A DNA stretch of 44,132 nucleotides from an uncultured Collinsella sp. (GTDB lineage: Bacteria > Actinomycetota > Coriobacteriia > Coriobacteriales > Coriobacteriaceae), in the NCBI GenBank assembly GCA_900754445.1, contig CAAECW010000043.1, positions 1 to 44,132 of the forward strand, given 5' to 3'. Positions within the stretch are counted from its first letter, which is position 1; the number at the start of each line of letters is the position of its first letter. A model generated the notes under the pieces. The model was not told the origin of the DNA. It searched no databases and worked only from the letters and a program-made list of their open reading frames with translations. Below, one piece after another: positions 24,937-33,266 of this stretch. The position numbers were made by a program, and so were the translations under genes.

Positions 24937-26007
24937 CTAGAACAGACCCTCGGCCGATAGCGAGGTCAGGCAGTCGATAAGCCTGTCGTTGTCCTCCTCT
25001 GTGATGGCACCGATGTGCCCGATGCGGAACACCTCGTCGCACAGCGCGCCTCCGTTTGGGCACAGCCACATGCCGTACCCGGTTTTGGCGCGCTCGATGA
25101 TTGCCTTCGCGTTGCTCGCGGGGCAACGGAGCGCCGTCACTGCATTGGAGGGGTTCTCGGGGACCATCTCGAGTGTGGTGCTCGTCAGGGCGTCGCGCAC
25201 GGCCTTCGCGCGCGACGCGATCTCGGCGCGCTCCGCGTCGATCCCGCGCGCCTCGATCGACCTCAAACGCGCATTGATCTCAAGCAGCGTGTTGACAGCA
25301 GGCGTCCAGGGAGTCTGCCCACGCTCGCCGTTGCGCAGGGCTTCCTTTAGGCTCAAGTAGGAGCAAACCTCGGGATTCTCCGCTACCCTTTCCTGTCCGC
25401 GCGGCGAGAGAGCCATGAGGGAGATGCCCGGGTGGCAAGCTAGCGCCTTTTGCGAACCCGTCAGCACCACGTCGGCGCCGAGAGCCGCCATGTCAATCTC
25501 TTCGGCGATGAACGCGCTCACTGCGTCGACGATCAAGAGCATCTCGCGTTCGCGGCAAAACTCGGATAGGAGCCTCATGTCGTACAATAGTCCCGACGAG
25601 GTCTCATGCATGTTCACGAGCAACGCACCGCAGCCGGATTCCACCGCATCCTCGAGGTTTTTCCGCGTGACCTGACGCCCGAACTCAAGCTTAATCTCGT
25701 TGACGTTGTGCCCGTGAAGTTGGCATAAGTCGACGAACCTCTGCCCGAAACTGCCGCCATTGACCACTGCAACTCGCTCAGCGGGCGCTAAGACACTCAT
25801 CACAGCAGCCTCCATAGCGCCTGTGCCAGAAGCCGTTAGAAACACGCAGCGTGAATCCTTGGGTGCGGACAACAAGTCCAACATAATGCGCTCGTTCTCT
25901 AGCATTACCTGAGAGAACTCTGGTGTGCGGAAATAGGGTGCGCTCTTGGCTGAAACTTCCAGCACCTCGCTGGGACTCATAACCGGACCAACGGTGAAGT
26001 TAAGCAT
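24937..26007 (-). CDS. Class V PLP aminotransferase (AEP-pyruvate or serine-glyoxylate type)
   Basis: 356 residues from the ATG at 26007 (AAGGAG 7 bases upstream; the overlapping earlier ATG is too close). PLP residues are visible: LTASGTGAMEA (58-67) binds the phosphate, Asp161 in IVDAVSAF contacts the ring nitrogen, and Lys187 in VLTGSQKAL forms the Schiff base. The start LNFTVGPVMSP is typical of 2-aminoethylphosphonate-pyruvate and alanine/serine-glyoxylate transaminases. No phosphoenolpyruvate mutase or phosphonopyruvate decarboxylase is in the window, so a phosphonate substrate is unproven. Its stop lies 12 bases before the LicD copy 1 start, and its start overlaps LicD copy 2. Confidence 0.88.
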   Translation of the reverse strand: MLNFTVGPVMSPSEVLEVSAKSAPYFRTPEFSQVMLENERIMLDLLSAPKDSRCVFLTASGTGAMEAAVMSVLAPAERVAVVNGGSFGQRFVDLCQLHGHNVNEIKLEFGRQVTRKNLEDAVESGCGALLVNMHETSSGLLYDMRLLSEFCREREMLLIVDAVSAFIAEEIDMAALGADVVLTGSQKALACHPGISLMALSPRGQERVAENPEVCSYLSLKEALRNGERGQTPWTPAVNTLLEINARLRSIEARGIDAERAEIASRAKAVRDALTSTTLEMVPENPSNAVTALRCPASNAKAIIERAKTGYGMWLCPNGGALCDEVFRIGHIGAITEEDNDRLIDCLTSLSAEGLF

Positions 26008-26836
26008 CTGCATTCTCCTTAGTGTCTTCGTTCACGCACCATGCCTTCAGGCAGTGCGTCTGTCTTTTGTCCTCCGGCGGCAGCTGCATGTAATCCCCGT
26101 AGCACTTGGTCAGGTATTCGTCCCAGCAGCCCATGGCGGGGAACATGTGCTCCTCGAACTCAACCTCGACCATGTCCTCGTAGCCTTCCTTGGGAAGCGA
26201 CCACCCGTGTTTGGCCAGTCCGAGTACGCTGCTGACGCGGCTTGCCGCGTCGTAACCAGGCTCGGTTGCAACGCGCTCAGCCATTGCCATCATCTTCGTC
26301 TTTGCGTGCTCCGGATTAAGAAGCGCTTTGGCTGCGTTCTTTATGAAGCGTTTTCCCATTGAGTCCGAATTATGATTGGCGCTCGACCAAACGCTTGCAC
26401 GCGAGGCCTTGTTCATGCGGACTTGCATGCGCTCAATCTCGCTCTCGTCAGAAGAAACGCCATCCATAACGAAAACATCTATCCAGAGCATTTGATCCAT
26501 GACCCCTTCATAGGTAGGCTCTTGAGCTCTAATACTTTCGGTGCAGAACTTGCGCCAGGGGTAAACAAACGGGCTGTTCTCGGGGCCAACGAGCCTGAGT
26601 CCAGCCGGCAACTCGCCAGCAAGCGTTGCAAGACGATCGTAATCGGGGCGCGGCATACAGACGTCGATATCGTCATCCCAGGGGATGAATCCCTTGTGGC
26701 GAATAGCGCCAAGCAAAGTGCCGGCTGTAAGTGAGTATCGAAGGTCGTGTTCGGAGCAAAAGGCATCAAACGCTTCAAGAAGCTCCAGCTCCTTCTGGTG
26801 TAGCTCTTCGATAGAGAGCGGGGTGATGTTACTCAT
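26000..26836 (-). CDS. LicD-family phosphotransferase (copy 2)
   Basis: 278 residues. It carries AGTLLGAIRHKGFIPWDDD and IDVCMPRPDYDRL (38-69), the LicD metal-site segment, WIDVFVMDGV, and CYGDYMQLPPEDKR. It differs clearly from copy 1, so the two probably act on different acceptor sugars or donors. It overlaps the flippase gene by eight bases upstream and the aminotransferase start downstream, marking one translation unit. Confidence 0.9.
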   Translation of the reverse strand: MSNITPLSIEELHQKELELLEAFDAFCSEHDLRYSLTAGTLLGAIRHKGFIPWDDDIDVCMPRPDYDRLATLAGELPAGLRLVGPENSPFVYPWRKFCTESIRAQEPTYEGVMDQMLWIDVFVMDGVSSDESEIERMQVRMNKASRASVWSSANHNSDSMGKRFIKNAAKALLNPEHAKTKMMAMAERVATEPGYDAASRVSSVLGLAKHGWSLPKEGYEDMVEVEFEEHMFPAMGCWDEYLTKCYGDYMQLPPEDKRQTHCLKAWCVNEDTKENADA

Positions 26837-28073
26837 GCAACTTTCCCTTCCTTAAACATTCAATCAGCGCAAACCCCCTGGTTCCAAGTAGCGCGACCTC
26901 GGCTATGCAGCGGATTACGCAGATCGCGAGCAAAGATGACCGGCCGAGAAGCGCCATCGCGAGGAGCAGAGCAGCGTTAATAACACCTGAGGCAACAGTC
27001 GAGGCGGTAAGTTCGTTGACCTTACCCAAAGCGCCGAGTACCGGCCAGCCAATCAAGATCGAATAGAAAGAGAGCGGCAGGACAGGGCTGAGGGCAACCA
27101 TGACCCAAGAACCCGAAACGTAGCCCTGTCCGCCAAGTAGAAAAAACACCTGCGGGGACAGCAGGCAATACGCAACGGTGCCGACCAATAGGGCGGGAGC
27201 TGCCATAATCGCCATCTTCCTAACAGCGCCCAGATCCCGATGCGCCACAACATGGGGATACAGACTGCTGGATATTGGAGAATAGAGCGCTTGAACCGCG
27301 CTCACGGTTGTGAGGGCGAGCGACCAGTACGCGATTTCCGTCGGGTCGGTGAGCACGATTCCCACGACGAAAGTGGTGAACCCCGAGACAAGGGTGGTGC
27401 CGATGTTCGACACGCAATACACGGCAGATCTCTTTAGCTCAGCCAAGGCGTTTCGGAAGCCACCGAAGGAAACCCGCACGCCGTAGCGGGTTCGAACGGT
27501 CATGAAGCTCCAGATAAGCGCTACCAAGCCGCCCAGGGCATCCGCAACTGCGACGAGCAGAAGATCCTGCGGTCCATGGACCACCAGAAGAGTCAGGCCG
27601 ACCGTGATCACCTTTGCCGCGAAGAAACGCGTGGTGAGCGGCTCCATGTCCTCAAAACCTTGAAACATGAAATCCGGTAGCAAGGCCCTGAGCACGGTGG
27701 AAACATAGGCAATCAGTACATACCCCATATTGTCCCAGAGCAGTGGGATGAACTGGGCGACGACCACGACGACCGCGCACAGGCCGGCGGCGAGGAGAAG
27801 ACGAGCGAGCTCTATGGAGCCGAGCAGGCGTGAAAGGACCTCGCAGTTGTCCCTCAGGTCGACGACTTGCTTTGTTCCGGAAAGCATGAAACCGAAGTCA
27901 GCGAGCGTCTGGACGATTCCCATGAACGACAACACGTAGGCATAGACGGCGTAGCCACCCGTGCCCAGCACGCGCGTGAGGTACGGCACGAGGATGAGGG
28001 GGAATACGTACTTAAGTACTTGTAATCCGTACTGCCAAATTATGTTTTTGGCGAGTGTGTTACTGCTTTTCAA
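26829..28073 (-). CDS. Wzx-type polysaccharide flippase
   Basis: 414 residues, about 12 hydrophobic helices. The N-terminus NIIWQYGLQVLKYVFPLILV with PYLTRVLG is the standard start of the MATE/Wzx oligosaccharide flippase family. It moves undecaprenyl-linked repeat units across the membrane. The start is a TTG with no good ribosome site and an in-frame stop three codons upstream. The DNA just upstream is AT-rich and decayed, so the 5' end or its translation signal may have been altered. Family length (about 410-480) fits. Confidence 0.88.
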   Translation of the reverse strand: MKSSNTLAKNIIWQYGLQVLKYVFPLILVPYLTRVLGTGGYAVYAYVLSFMGIVQTLADFGFMLSGTKQVVDLRDNCEVLSRLLGSIELARLLLAAGLCAVVVVVAQFIPLLWDNMGYVLIAYVSTVLRALLPDFMFQGFEDMEPLTTRFFAAKVITVGLTLLVVHGPQDLLLVAVADALGGLVALIWSFMTVRTRYGVRVSFGGFRNALAELKRSAVYCVSNIGTTLVSGFTTFVVGIVLTDPTEIAYWSLALTTVSAVQALYSPISSSLYPHVVAHRDLGAVRKMAIMAAPALLVGTVAYCLLSPQVFFLLGGQGYVSGSWVMVALSPVLPLSFYSILIGWPVLGALGKVNELTASTVASGVINAALLLAMALLGRSSLLAICVIRCIAEVALLGTRGFALIECLRKGKLHE

Positions 28074-28191
28074 TATCTATATCAACCCAAACAAATTTCA
28101 GTTTTCGTTTCTATTCGAGCTAAAGCGCAAGGCAATAAAGAGCGGGTGCCTGAGCCCTTAAAGCGAAAGCGACGCCAGCCGCCAGAGGACG

Positions 28192-28482
28192 CTATCGACT
28201 TCCAAAAGAACATTCTCGGGATGGCCCATTCGCCTTCATCAACTCGGTAGCAAAAGCAAAAACGCAGCGAGATTCTTCGTCAACGAGCGCGACCGTGAGG
28301 TTTGCAAACAAGATACCGAGCTGATAGAGAGTCTGGTCATACATCCTCTGGTGAAAAGGAAAGGCCAATGTCCGGCGCAAAGCAAGCATGGCTTCGATCG
28401 TGAAGTACCTGTCTATAGACCTCTTGCTCGACAGGCTGTTCGAGGTTAACGAGTCAACTTGCTTTTGGTCTGAGTAGTCCAA
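28192..28482 (-). pseudogene. Unassigned, possibly decayed coding fragment
   Basis: A 96-residue frame (SSKRSIDRYFTIEAML, LAFPFHQRMYDQTLYQLGIL, VALVDEESRCVFAFA) has protein-like composition but no family I recognise. Upstream, the frame extends without a good start. It lies in the decayed gap between the flippase and polymerase genes of an otherwise compact operon and is probably part of a lost gene. Confidence 0.35.
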
Positions 28483-28520
28483 TTCGTCGATGGTCGACCC
28501 CTGAACCTCAGCACGATCAT

Positions 28521-28693
28521 TTATGTCCGCACAGTGTCCTCAAACCACCCATCTTTGAGAAGCTCTAGGCCTTGCCGCGTCTCGCGATCGAAGATCCTTC
28601 CCCATGCAACGCCGCTCGAGTGTTTCGTCCCCACAGAAATGACCCGCCCGAGCTCGCTGATATAGCGGGGAATAATCACGGTGATGTCGACCA
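28521..28693 (-). pseudogene. C-terminal coding fragment of unknown gene
   Basis: A minus-strand frame reads VDITVIIPRYISELGRVISV, GTKHSSGVAWGRIFDRETRQ and GLELLKDGWFEDTV before a TAA. It looks like the genuine end of a protein and lacks a start. I cannot name it. It may be a neighbour deleted when the adjoining inverted repeat region formed. Confidence 0.35.
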
Positions 28694-28789
28694 AAAGTGT
28701 TGCAGGTCATAAGTCGTGGAGCTCGGGCGAGGAACGTTAAGTGGTGGCCGAAACCCGGGTAAGCGCTCCCTGGCCACGCAGATTCAGGA

Positions 28790-28840
28790 GGTCCATCCGA
28801 AGCCCCTCGCGTGTGGTACGCGAGGGGCTTCGGATGGACC
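28790..28840. repeat. 23-bp perfect inverted repeat between polymerase and decayed DNA
   Basis: The arm GGTCCATCCGAAGCCCCTCG and three further bases pair perfectly with their complement across a 5-base loop. Downstream of the Wzy stop on the minus strand there is no T tract, so termination would be atypical. An element end, an attenuator or an RNA-stabilising hairpin are alternatives. Confidence 0.85.
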
Positions 28841-28902
28841 GAATGCTTGGCGATCCTCCCGAGATTGTTCAACACTAGTCCCATTTAACAATCCTCATGA
28901 AT

Positions 28903-29958
28903 CTAAACAAGCTGCCAGAAAAAGGAAAAAGGAACGACACCGTGCCATTGCGGCCGGTAGACCATAATTACTACAAAAAACACGGCCGTAACTGCGCATA
29001 TGCCGTAAACGAGGAGGAACTTGAGCTTTGTATCGATCTTTCGGAATCGCAGCGCCACGTATAAGACAAGGAAAAACGAGGTAAACGTCGTCAGCCTCTG
29101 GAAGATGTTCACGAAGCAAGCGAGGAACTGGAAGACGACCTGGAGCATGGATCCATGAAAAAGAACCCTCTCCTCCCTGTCGTCATCCGAAGCCCCCACC
29201 CCAAACAAATGGGAAACGACAATCAGCAAAGCGTCCATGGCGGTCATGATCGGCGCCGCGAGCGCATTCCCCCCCGACCACGAGGACATGCTATACGTCG
29301 AGTACTTGTCAAAGTTCTTCTCAACGAAGCTCCACACGACATCAGGGGAAAGGGCCAAAGCCAACGCGACGACGCCATAACCCAGCATGACTTTCTTTGT
29401 CGGTGCGAGCGCCGAGAGCGGAATGAGCGCGAGCATGACGATGGCGGTCGAGTGAAACAGGGAGCCGAAAATGACCGCCGCAGCGAAACGGATCCTCTTC
29501 CCGGACTCCAGCCAAGGTATCGCCGCGATGATGATTGCGGCGGCGATACCTTGGCGCATGAGGTTCATAAAGGAGGCGTACGTCAGAAGTGTCACATAGA
29601 GGAAGAGTGCGAGCACGGGATTGCAGTCCGACTTATAGACCACATACCCGACGCAGGCGGTCATGACCGCACTGGTGAAGAGAAGAAGGAGCTGCGGATT
29701 GGGGCTGACCACGTTCAAGGCCCGGAGGAGGTACAGGAACCCGGTTTCATACCAGGAGTGTGCCATCCACGCCGTCAGGTAAGCGTTCCAGTACTGGAGC
29801 GTATCCACTCCGACCGCATAGCTTCTCAGGCCGGAGAACGCGAACAAGACCAGGCAGGCCAAGATGATAAAGCATCGTCTCTCAGCATCCCCGCGCGACA
29901 CGCCCGTGATTACACCGAGAACGAGAATCACGACTATTTCCATCAGATAAATCGTCAT
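28903..29958 (-). CDS. EpsG-family polysaccharide polymerase (Wzy role)
   Basis: 351 residues from the ATG at 29958, which overlaps the stop of the GT4 gene (ATGA). About ten hydrophobic helices. EpsG-type features are present: SGLRSYAVGVDTLQYWNAYL near the N-terminus, WYETGFLYL, and FMNLMRQGIAAAI. Such proteins polymerise lipid-linked repeat units at the outer membrane face. Together with the Wzx protein this defines a Wzx/Wzy-dependent pathway. Confidence 0.85.
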   Translation of the reverse strand: MTIYLMEIVVILVLGVITGVSRGDAERRCFIILACLVLFAFSGLRSYAVGVDTLQYWNAYLTAWMAHSWYETGFLYLLRALNVVSPNPQLLLLFTSAVMTACVGYVVYKSDCNPVLALFLYVTLLTYASFMNLMRQGIAAAIIIAAIPWLESGKRIRFAAAVIFGSLFHSTAIVMLALIPLSALAPTKKVMLGYGVVALALALSPDVVWSFVEKNFDKYSTYSMSSWSGGNALAAPIMTAMDALLIVVSHLFGVGASDDDREERVLFHGSMLQVVFQFLACFVNIFQRLTTFTSFFLVLYVALRFRKIDTKLKFLLVYGICAVTAVFFVVIMVYRPQWHGVVPFSFFWQLV

Positions 29959-31049
29959 GCGCGCCCAATCACCTTGAGATAATCGGTTCGAATCGACTTG
30001 GCGATCGAGGGCCACGAAAACAACTCCGCAACGCGACGTGAGGCCAGGGCCATCTCCGCATAGGCCTCAGCAGAGCTGGCGGCGGCGACGATGGCTTCCC
30101 GCACGGATTCGGGAGAAAGGTCGCAGACCCATCCGGCTCCCTCTGCGAGGATGACGTCAGACATGTTGGTACCCGGGGTTACCACGCATGGCAACCCGTA
30201 GGCGCACGCCTCGAGCAGACCCATCGGCATCCCCTCGTAGCGTGATGTGAGGAGAAAGATGTCCGCGGCGCGCAGAACCGCATCCTTCGCATCCCCGTAT
30301 ACAGGGCCGCGAACGGCAACAACGTCTGAAAGCCCCGCGGCCTGTAGCTTTTTCTCCATCTCATTTGAGAAGCCGTTGACGGAGTTGCCGTAAATCGAGA
30401 GATGGAAGCGCGGTGAATCCGCGCGAGCATTCAACGGAGTAAGTGCTTCGAGGAGGATGTCCAATCCCTTTTGATAGGGCTCCACTCTGCCAACGAACAC
30501 AATTTCAGGCACGTCGCCATGCCACGACTCCCGATGAGGGCGCTCCTTGGGCACTTCTATGCCGTTCGGCTCGATGAAGCTGTTCCGGTTCCATTTCTCG
30601 CCGGACTCATCGCGTTCCTTCTCGGTAAGGTAGTGGATCGCAGCGGCGCCTTGAGCGAAACGGTTGTAGAAAACGGCGTTGCAGATTCGTTTCTTAAAGG
30701 TTTTCTTCCCCTGGTCTCCGCTCGTGAGGGCGCAGTGCGGCTCAATCACATATGGTATACCCGAAGACAGCACGCCCAAGAGGGTCGCGTTGGGATGAAA
30801 CGCATAAAAACCCTCGAAAACGATTAGGTCAGGGCCCCAGATTCGACTGGTGAAATCTTCAATGTTGAAAGCAAAGTCGTTAGGGTTCCTGTAGAAAGGA
30901 AGACCCCTCCATTCTTCGCGCTCGACAGGTCTCATGTTATACCAGACAACCTCTTCGAGTTCGGATAAGGCCCCGATCAGTGCAGGCACACAGTACGTAG
31001 GGCCCGCGAAGCCCTCAAACTCAAGGTTCGAGAGAAATAGAATCCTCAT
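29955..31049 (-). CDS. Glycosyltransferase family 4 (GT-B fold)
   Basis: 364 residues. The C-terminal nucleotide-sugar domain is clear: EIVFVGRVEPYQKGLDILLE, then DIFLLTSRYEGMPMGLLEAC with the E-x7-E acid pair, and YGLPCVVTPGTNMSDVI. The N-terminus MRILFLSNLEFEGFAGPTY is the acceptor domain. It is cytosolic and membrane-associated, adding a sugar from an NDP donor to the lipid-linked repeat unit. The specific sugar cannot be read. TTGAGG precedes the start. Confidence 0.9.
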   Translation of the reverse strand: MRILFLSNLEFEGFAGPTYCVPALIGALSELEEVVWYNMRPVEREEWRGLPFYRNPNDFAFNIEDFTSRIWGPDLIVFEGFYAFHPNATLLGVLSSGIPYVIEPHCALTSGDQGKKTFKKRICNAVFYNRFAQGAAAIHYLTEKERDESGEKWNRNSFIEPNGIEVPKERPHRESWHGDVPEIVFVGRVEPYQKGLDILLEALTPLNARADSPRFHLSIYGNSVNGFSNEMEKKLQAAGLSDVVAVRGPVYGDAKDAVLRAADIFLLTSRYEGMPMGLLEACAYGLPCVVTPGTNMSDVILAEGAGWVCDLSPESVREAIVAAASSAEAYAEMALASRRVAELFSWPSIAKSIRTDYLKVIGRA

Positions 31050-31061
31050 TCAGCCTCAATC

Positions 31062-31832
31062 CTAAATCCTTTTAAGCACCGCGTGCGTCAGCTGCCAGAA
31101 CAGACAATACGCGGAATAGACTGGGTTTATCTTCTCCACTTTTCGGTAGGCGTTCCACGTGCGGGAAACTGCACGGAATTTATTAGCGGAGCGGGAGCCG
31201 CCATGTTTCCTGTTCTTTGCAAGCACCTCGTCGAGGCCGCCGGCTGGAACGCCACTCTTGAGGACCTGGAGCCAGACGACCATGTCTTCAGGGAAATCGA
31301 ACGAATCCCCGAAATCGGGACAAACGAGAAGACTCAGGGGTATTTTCGAGAGGTCGAACGCGATGGTATGGCTGCAGGTCACGGTGTTCTTGAGAAAACC
31401 GTCGTAGTCGATGCTCTTGGGTACGTGTACGTAATTCCTATGCTGTCCGTCAGACTCAATGGTCTCATACGAGGTGAAACACATCCCCAGACCACAATCC
31501 CGCATGTACGCAAGCTGGTGATCAAGTTTATCCGGAAGCCATGCGTCATCGGCGTCCATGAACGCGACGAAATCGCCGGAAACGTGTTCGATACCGGTAT
31601 TGCGCGACTTAGCCGCACCAACGTTGTGCTCGTTGGGATGAACCGAGATACGACGATCCTTATTCTCGTATTCCTTCGCAAGTCGAAGAGATGCGTCCGA
31701 AGAGCAATCTTCGACCACGATGAGCTCCCAGTTCTTATAGGATTGAGAAAGAACGGAGTCGAAGGTCTCGACAAGATACGGCTCAGCATTGTAGAGGGGC
31801 ATAATGATTGAAACCAGGGGAGAATCGGTCAT
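31062..31832 (-). CDS. Glycosyltransferase family 2 (GT-A fold)
   Basis: 256 residues. Typical GT2 start LVSIIMPLYNAEPYLVETFD, with VVEDCSSDASL and the metal-binding FMDADDAWLPDKL (DxD). A C-terminal helix may touch the membrane. It adds a sugar to the repeat unit. Its strong ribosome site (GGAGGGGGAAG) lies over the sugar transferase stop codon, four bases upstream. Confidence 0.9.
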   Translation of the reverse strand: MTDSPLVSIIMPLYNAEPYLVETFDSVLSQSYKNWELIVVEDCSSDASLRLAKEYENKDRRISVHPNEHNVGAAKSRNTGIEHVSGDFVAFMDADDAWLPDKLDHQLAYMRDCGLGMCFTSYETIESDGQHRNYVHVPKSIDYDGFLKNTVTCSHTIAFDLSKIPLSLLVCPDFGDSFDFPEDMVVWLQVLKSGVPAGGLDEVLAKNRKHGGSRSANKFRAVSRTWNAYRKVEKINPVYSAYCLFWQLTHAVLKRI

Positions 31833-31835
31833 ACG

Positions 31836-32669
31836 TTACTTCCCCCTCCTCATCGCCTTGAACGTTTTTACGAACACGCGGGTATCCAACCCGAGCGACT
31901 GATGGCGCACATAAAAGAGCTCACGAGCTTGCCTCTGACCACTTCTCCACGTGGATTCATTGCGGTCAGTCGCAGCCCACCAACCGGTGATGCCAGGCTT
32001 ACATGCGAGCACCTCATCGCGTGCATCGCCGTATTCATACGTTTCCTCAAGTGTTACGGGACGAGGGCCAATGACGGATAAATCACCCGAGAGAACGTTA
32101 ATGAATTGAGGAAGTTCGTCCAACGAAGTGCGGCGAAGAAAGCGGCCTACACGCGTGATTCGGGGATCATCGTCAACCTTCTGCTCGCGCTGCCATTGCG
32201 CCAACTGCTCGGGAGTCATGTACTTCTCAGGATGCTCGTGAGCATCAGAGACCATGGTTCGGAGTTTGAAGATATAGATAGGCTTGCCGCCCTTACCGAC
32301 TCGCTTTTGGCGAAAAAACGGCTTGCCGGGAGAGTCAATCTCTATGGCGATGCATGCAGCTACGACGGGGATAGCCAATACCACACAGACGCCAGCAGAG
32401 AACACGATGTCAAAGGCTCGCTTGAAGGCAAGGTAGCCTGGCCCACCTTTCTTGGGAGCAGCAGCATTGGGATCGGCAGCGGGTGCCTTATAGCTTCCTG
32501 TCGCTACGAAACTTTGCGCCGGAGCAGGGTTCTCGACGGGAGGCGGAAATTCCGTCGCCACAGGAGCATGAGAGCCATTCTGCCGATCAATGACTTGACC
32601 GATCATTGACGTACCACAAGGAACATCAGTTATATATTCAGTTTTATCCGACACGTTCTCTTCCAACAC
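31836..32669 (-). CDS. Priming undecaprenyl-phosphate sugar transferase (WbaP/WcaJ type)
   Basis: 277 residues from a GTG at 32669. A 75-residue disordered Pro/Ala-rich N-terminus precedes a membrane helix (FDIVFSAGVCVVLAIPVVAA, about 88-110) and the catalytic domain: FFRQKRVGKGGKPIYIFKLR, TMVSDAHEH, RFLRRTSLDELPQFINVLSG and DLSVIGPRPVT. It transfers a sugar-1-phosphate to undecaprenyl phosphate, the first step of repeat-unit assembly. Only one N-terminal helix is present, as in the shorter PglC-like and RfbP-core enzymes. Confidence 0.92.
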   Translation of the reverse strand: MLEENVSDKTEYITDVPCGTSMIGQVIDRQNGSHAPVATEFPPPVENPAPAQSFVATGSYKAPAADPNAAAPKKGGPGYLAFKRAFDIVFSAGVCVVLAIPVVAACIAIEIDSPGKPFFRQKRVGKGGKPIYIFKLRTMVSDAHEHPEKYMTPEQLAQWQREQKVDDDPRITRVGRFLRRTSLDELPQFINVLSGDLSVIGPRPVTLEETYEYGDARDEVLACKPGITGWWAATDRNESTWRSGQRQARELFYVRHQSLGLDTRVFVKTFKAMRRGK

Positions 32670-32673
32670 TTCG

Positions 32674-32696
32674 TCCCCGGGTCGGGGATCCTCCCT
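32674..32696 (-). promoter_or_regulatory. Hairpin bridging a distant Shine-Dalgarno to the sugar transferase start
   Basis: On the minus strand AGGGAGGA is followed immediately by a 6-bp, 3-base-loop hairpin (TCCCCG/CGGGGA), then CGAA and the GTG start. Unfolded, the ribosome site is 19 bases from the start; folded, the gap falls to about four. It may be a translational device, or the RNA element read by the LoaP antiterminator. Confidence 0.45.
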
Positions 32697-32720
32697 GTTC
32701 TGTGTAGCGACCGTCTGCAG

Positions 32721-33266
32721 CTAGGCGATCGCCTTTTTAAAGTTGCGCATGACGCGCTGCTCGTTTGAAAGAACGGCAAGGCCAACGCGGGTGGTTACGC
32801 GCCGGCCGCACAGGTCGAGCTCCAAATAAGCAGTGCACTTGCGTCTATTAATGGTTTTGATGAGGCCTTCGTGGCCCAGCAGTGGACCAGCCGTTACTAC
32901 GACCTGGTCGCCGTTTTTTAGGGCCTCACTCATGGGCACTACCCGGTCTCCCCTATGCGTAAAGCTGCTTATGAGTTGGGCCTCTTCTTTTGCCAGCGGC
33001 ACAAACTGACCGTCCTGGGCAAGCACCCGGGCAAAGTCGTCCATGCGCAGCAGATACTGTTGCACGGTGCGAGGGTCTGACGTATCGCAGATGAGATAAC
33101 CGGGGAACAGAGGCTTGGTCGTGTTGACCCATTCGCCGTGTACCTTGATCTCGGTTTGATATTGGGGATAAAAGAGCTCTTGCATGGCACCAACCGGCAC
33201 CATGCGCTCAATGCGCTCGCGCATTACGTCTTCGCGACCGTTAATGACTTGGATCACATACCACAC
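32721..33266 (-). CDS. loaP: NusG-paralog antiterminator LoaP
   Basis: 181 residues from a GTG at 33266 (AAGGGG 8 bases upstream; a GTG three codons earlier is possible). The NusG N-terminal domain is recognisable: WYVIQVINGREDVMRERIER, FYPQYQTEIKVHGEWV and KPLFPGYLICDTSD. A KOW domain follows (NGDQVVVTAGPLLGHEGLIK). Specialised NusG paralogs at the head of polysaccharide operons let RNA polymerase read through long clusters. Its position as first gene of an 11-kb minus-strand operon fits that role exactly. Confidence 0.88.
   Translation of the reverse strand: MWYVIQVINGREDVMRERIERMVPVGAMQELFYPQYQTEIKVHGEWVNTTKPLFPGYLICDTSDPRTVQQYLLRMDDFARVLAQDGQFVPLAKEEAQLISSFTHRGDRVVPMSEALKNGDQVVVTAGPLLGHEGLIKTINRRKCTAYLELDLCGRRVTTRVGLAVLSNEQRVMRNFKKAIA

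Noticed and set aside
28540..28884. 114-codon minus-strand frame spanning the 23-bp inverted repeat
   Set aside because: It reads through both arms of the hairpin, and a different frame of the same DNA (28521-28693) is more protein-like.
29155..29982. A 275-codon plus-strand frame opposite the EpsG-like polymerase
   Set aside because: It is hydrophilic, Arg/His/Gly-rich and mirrors a clear membrane protein on the other strand.
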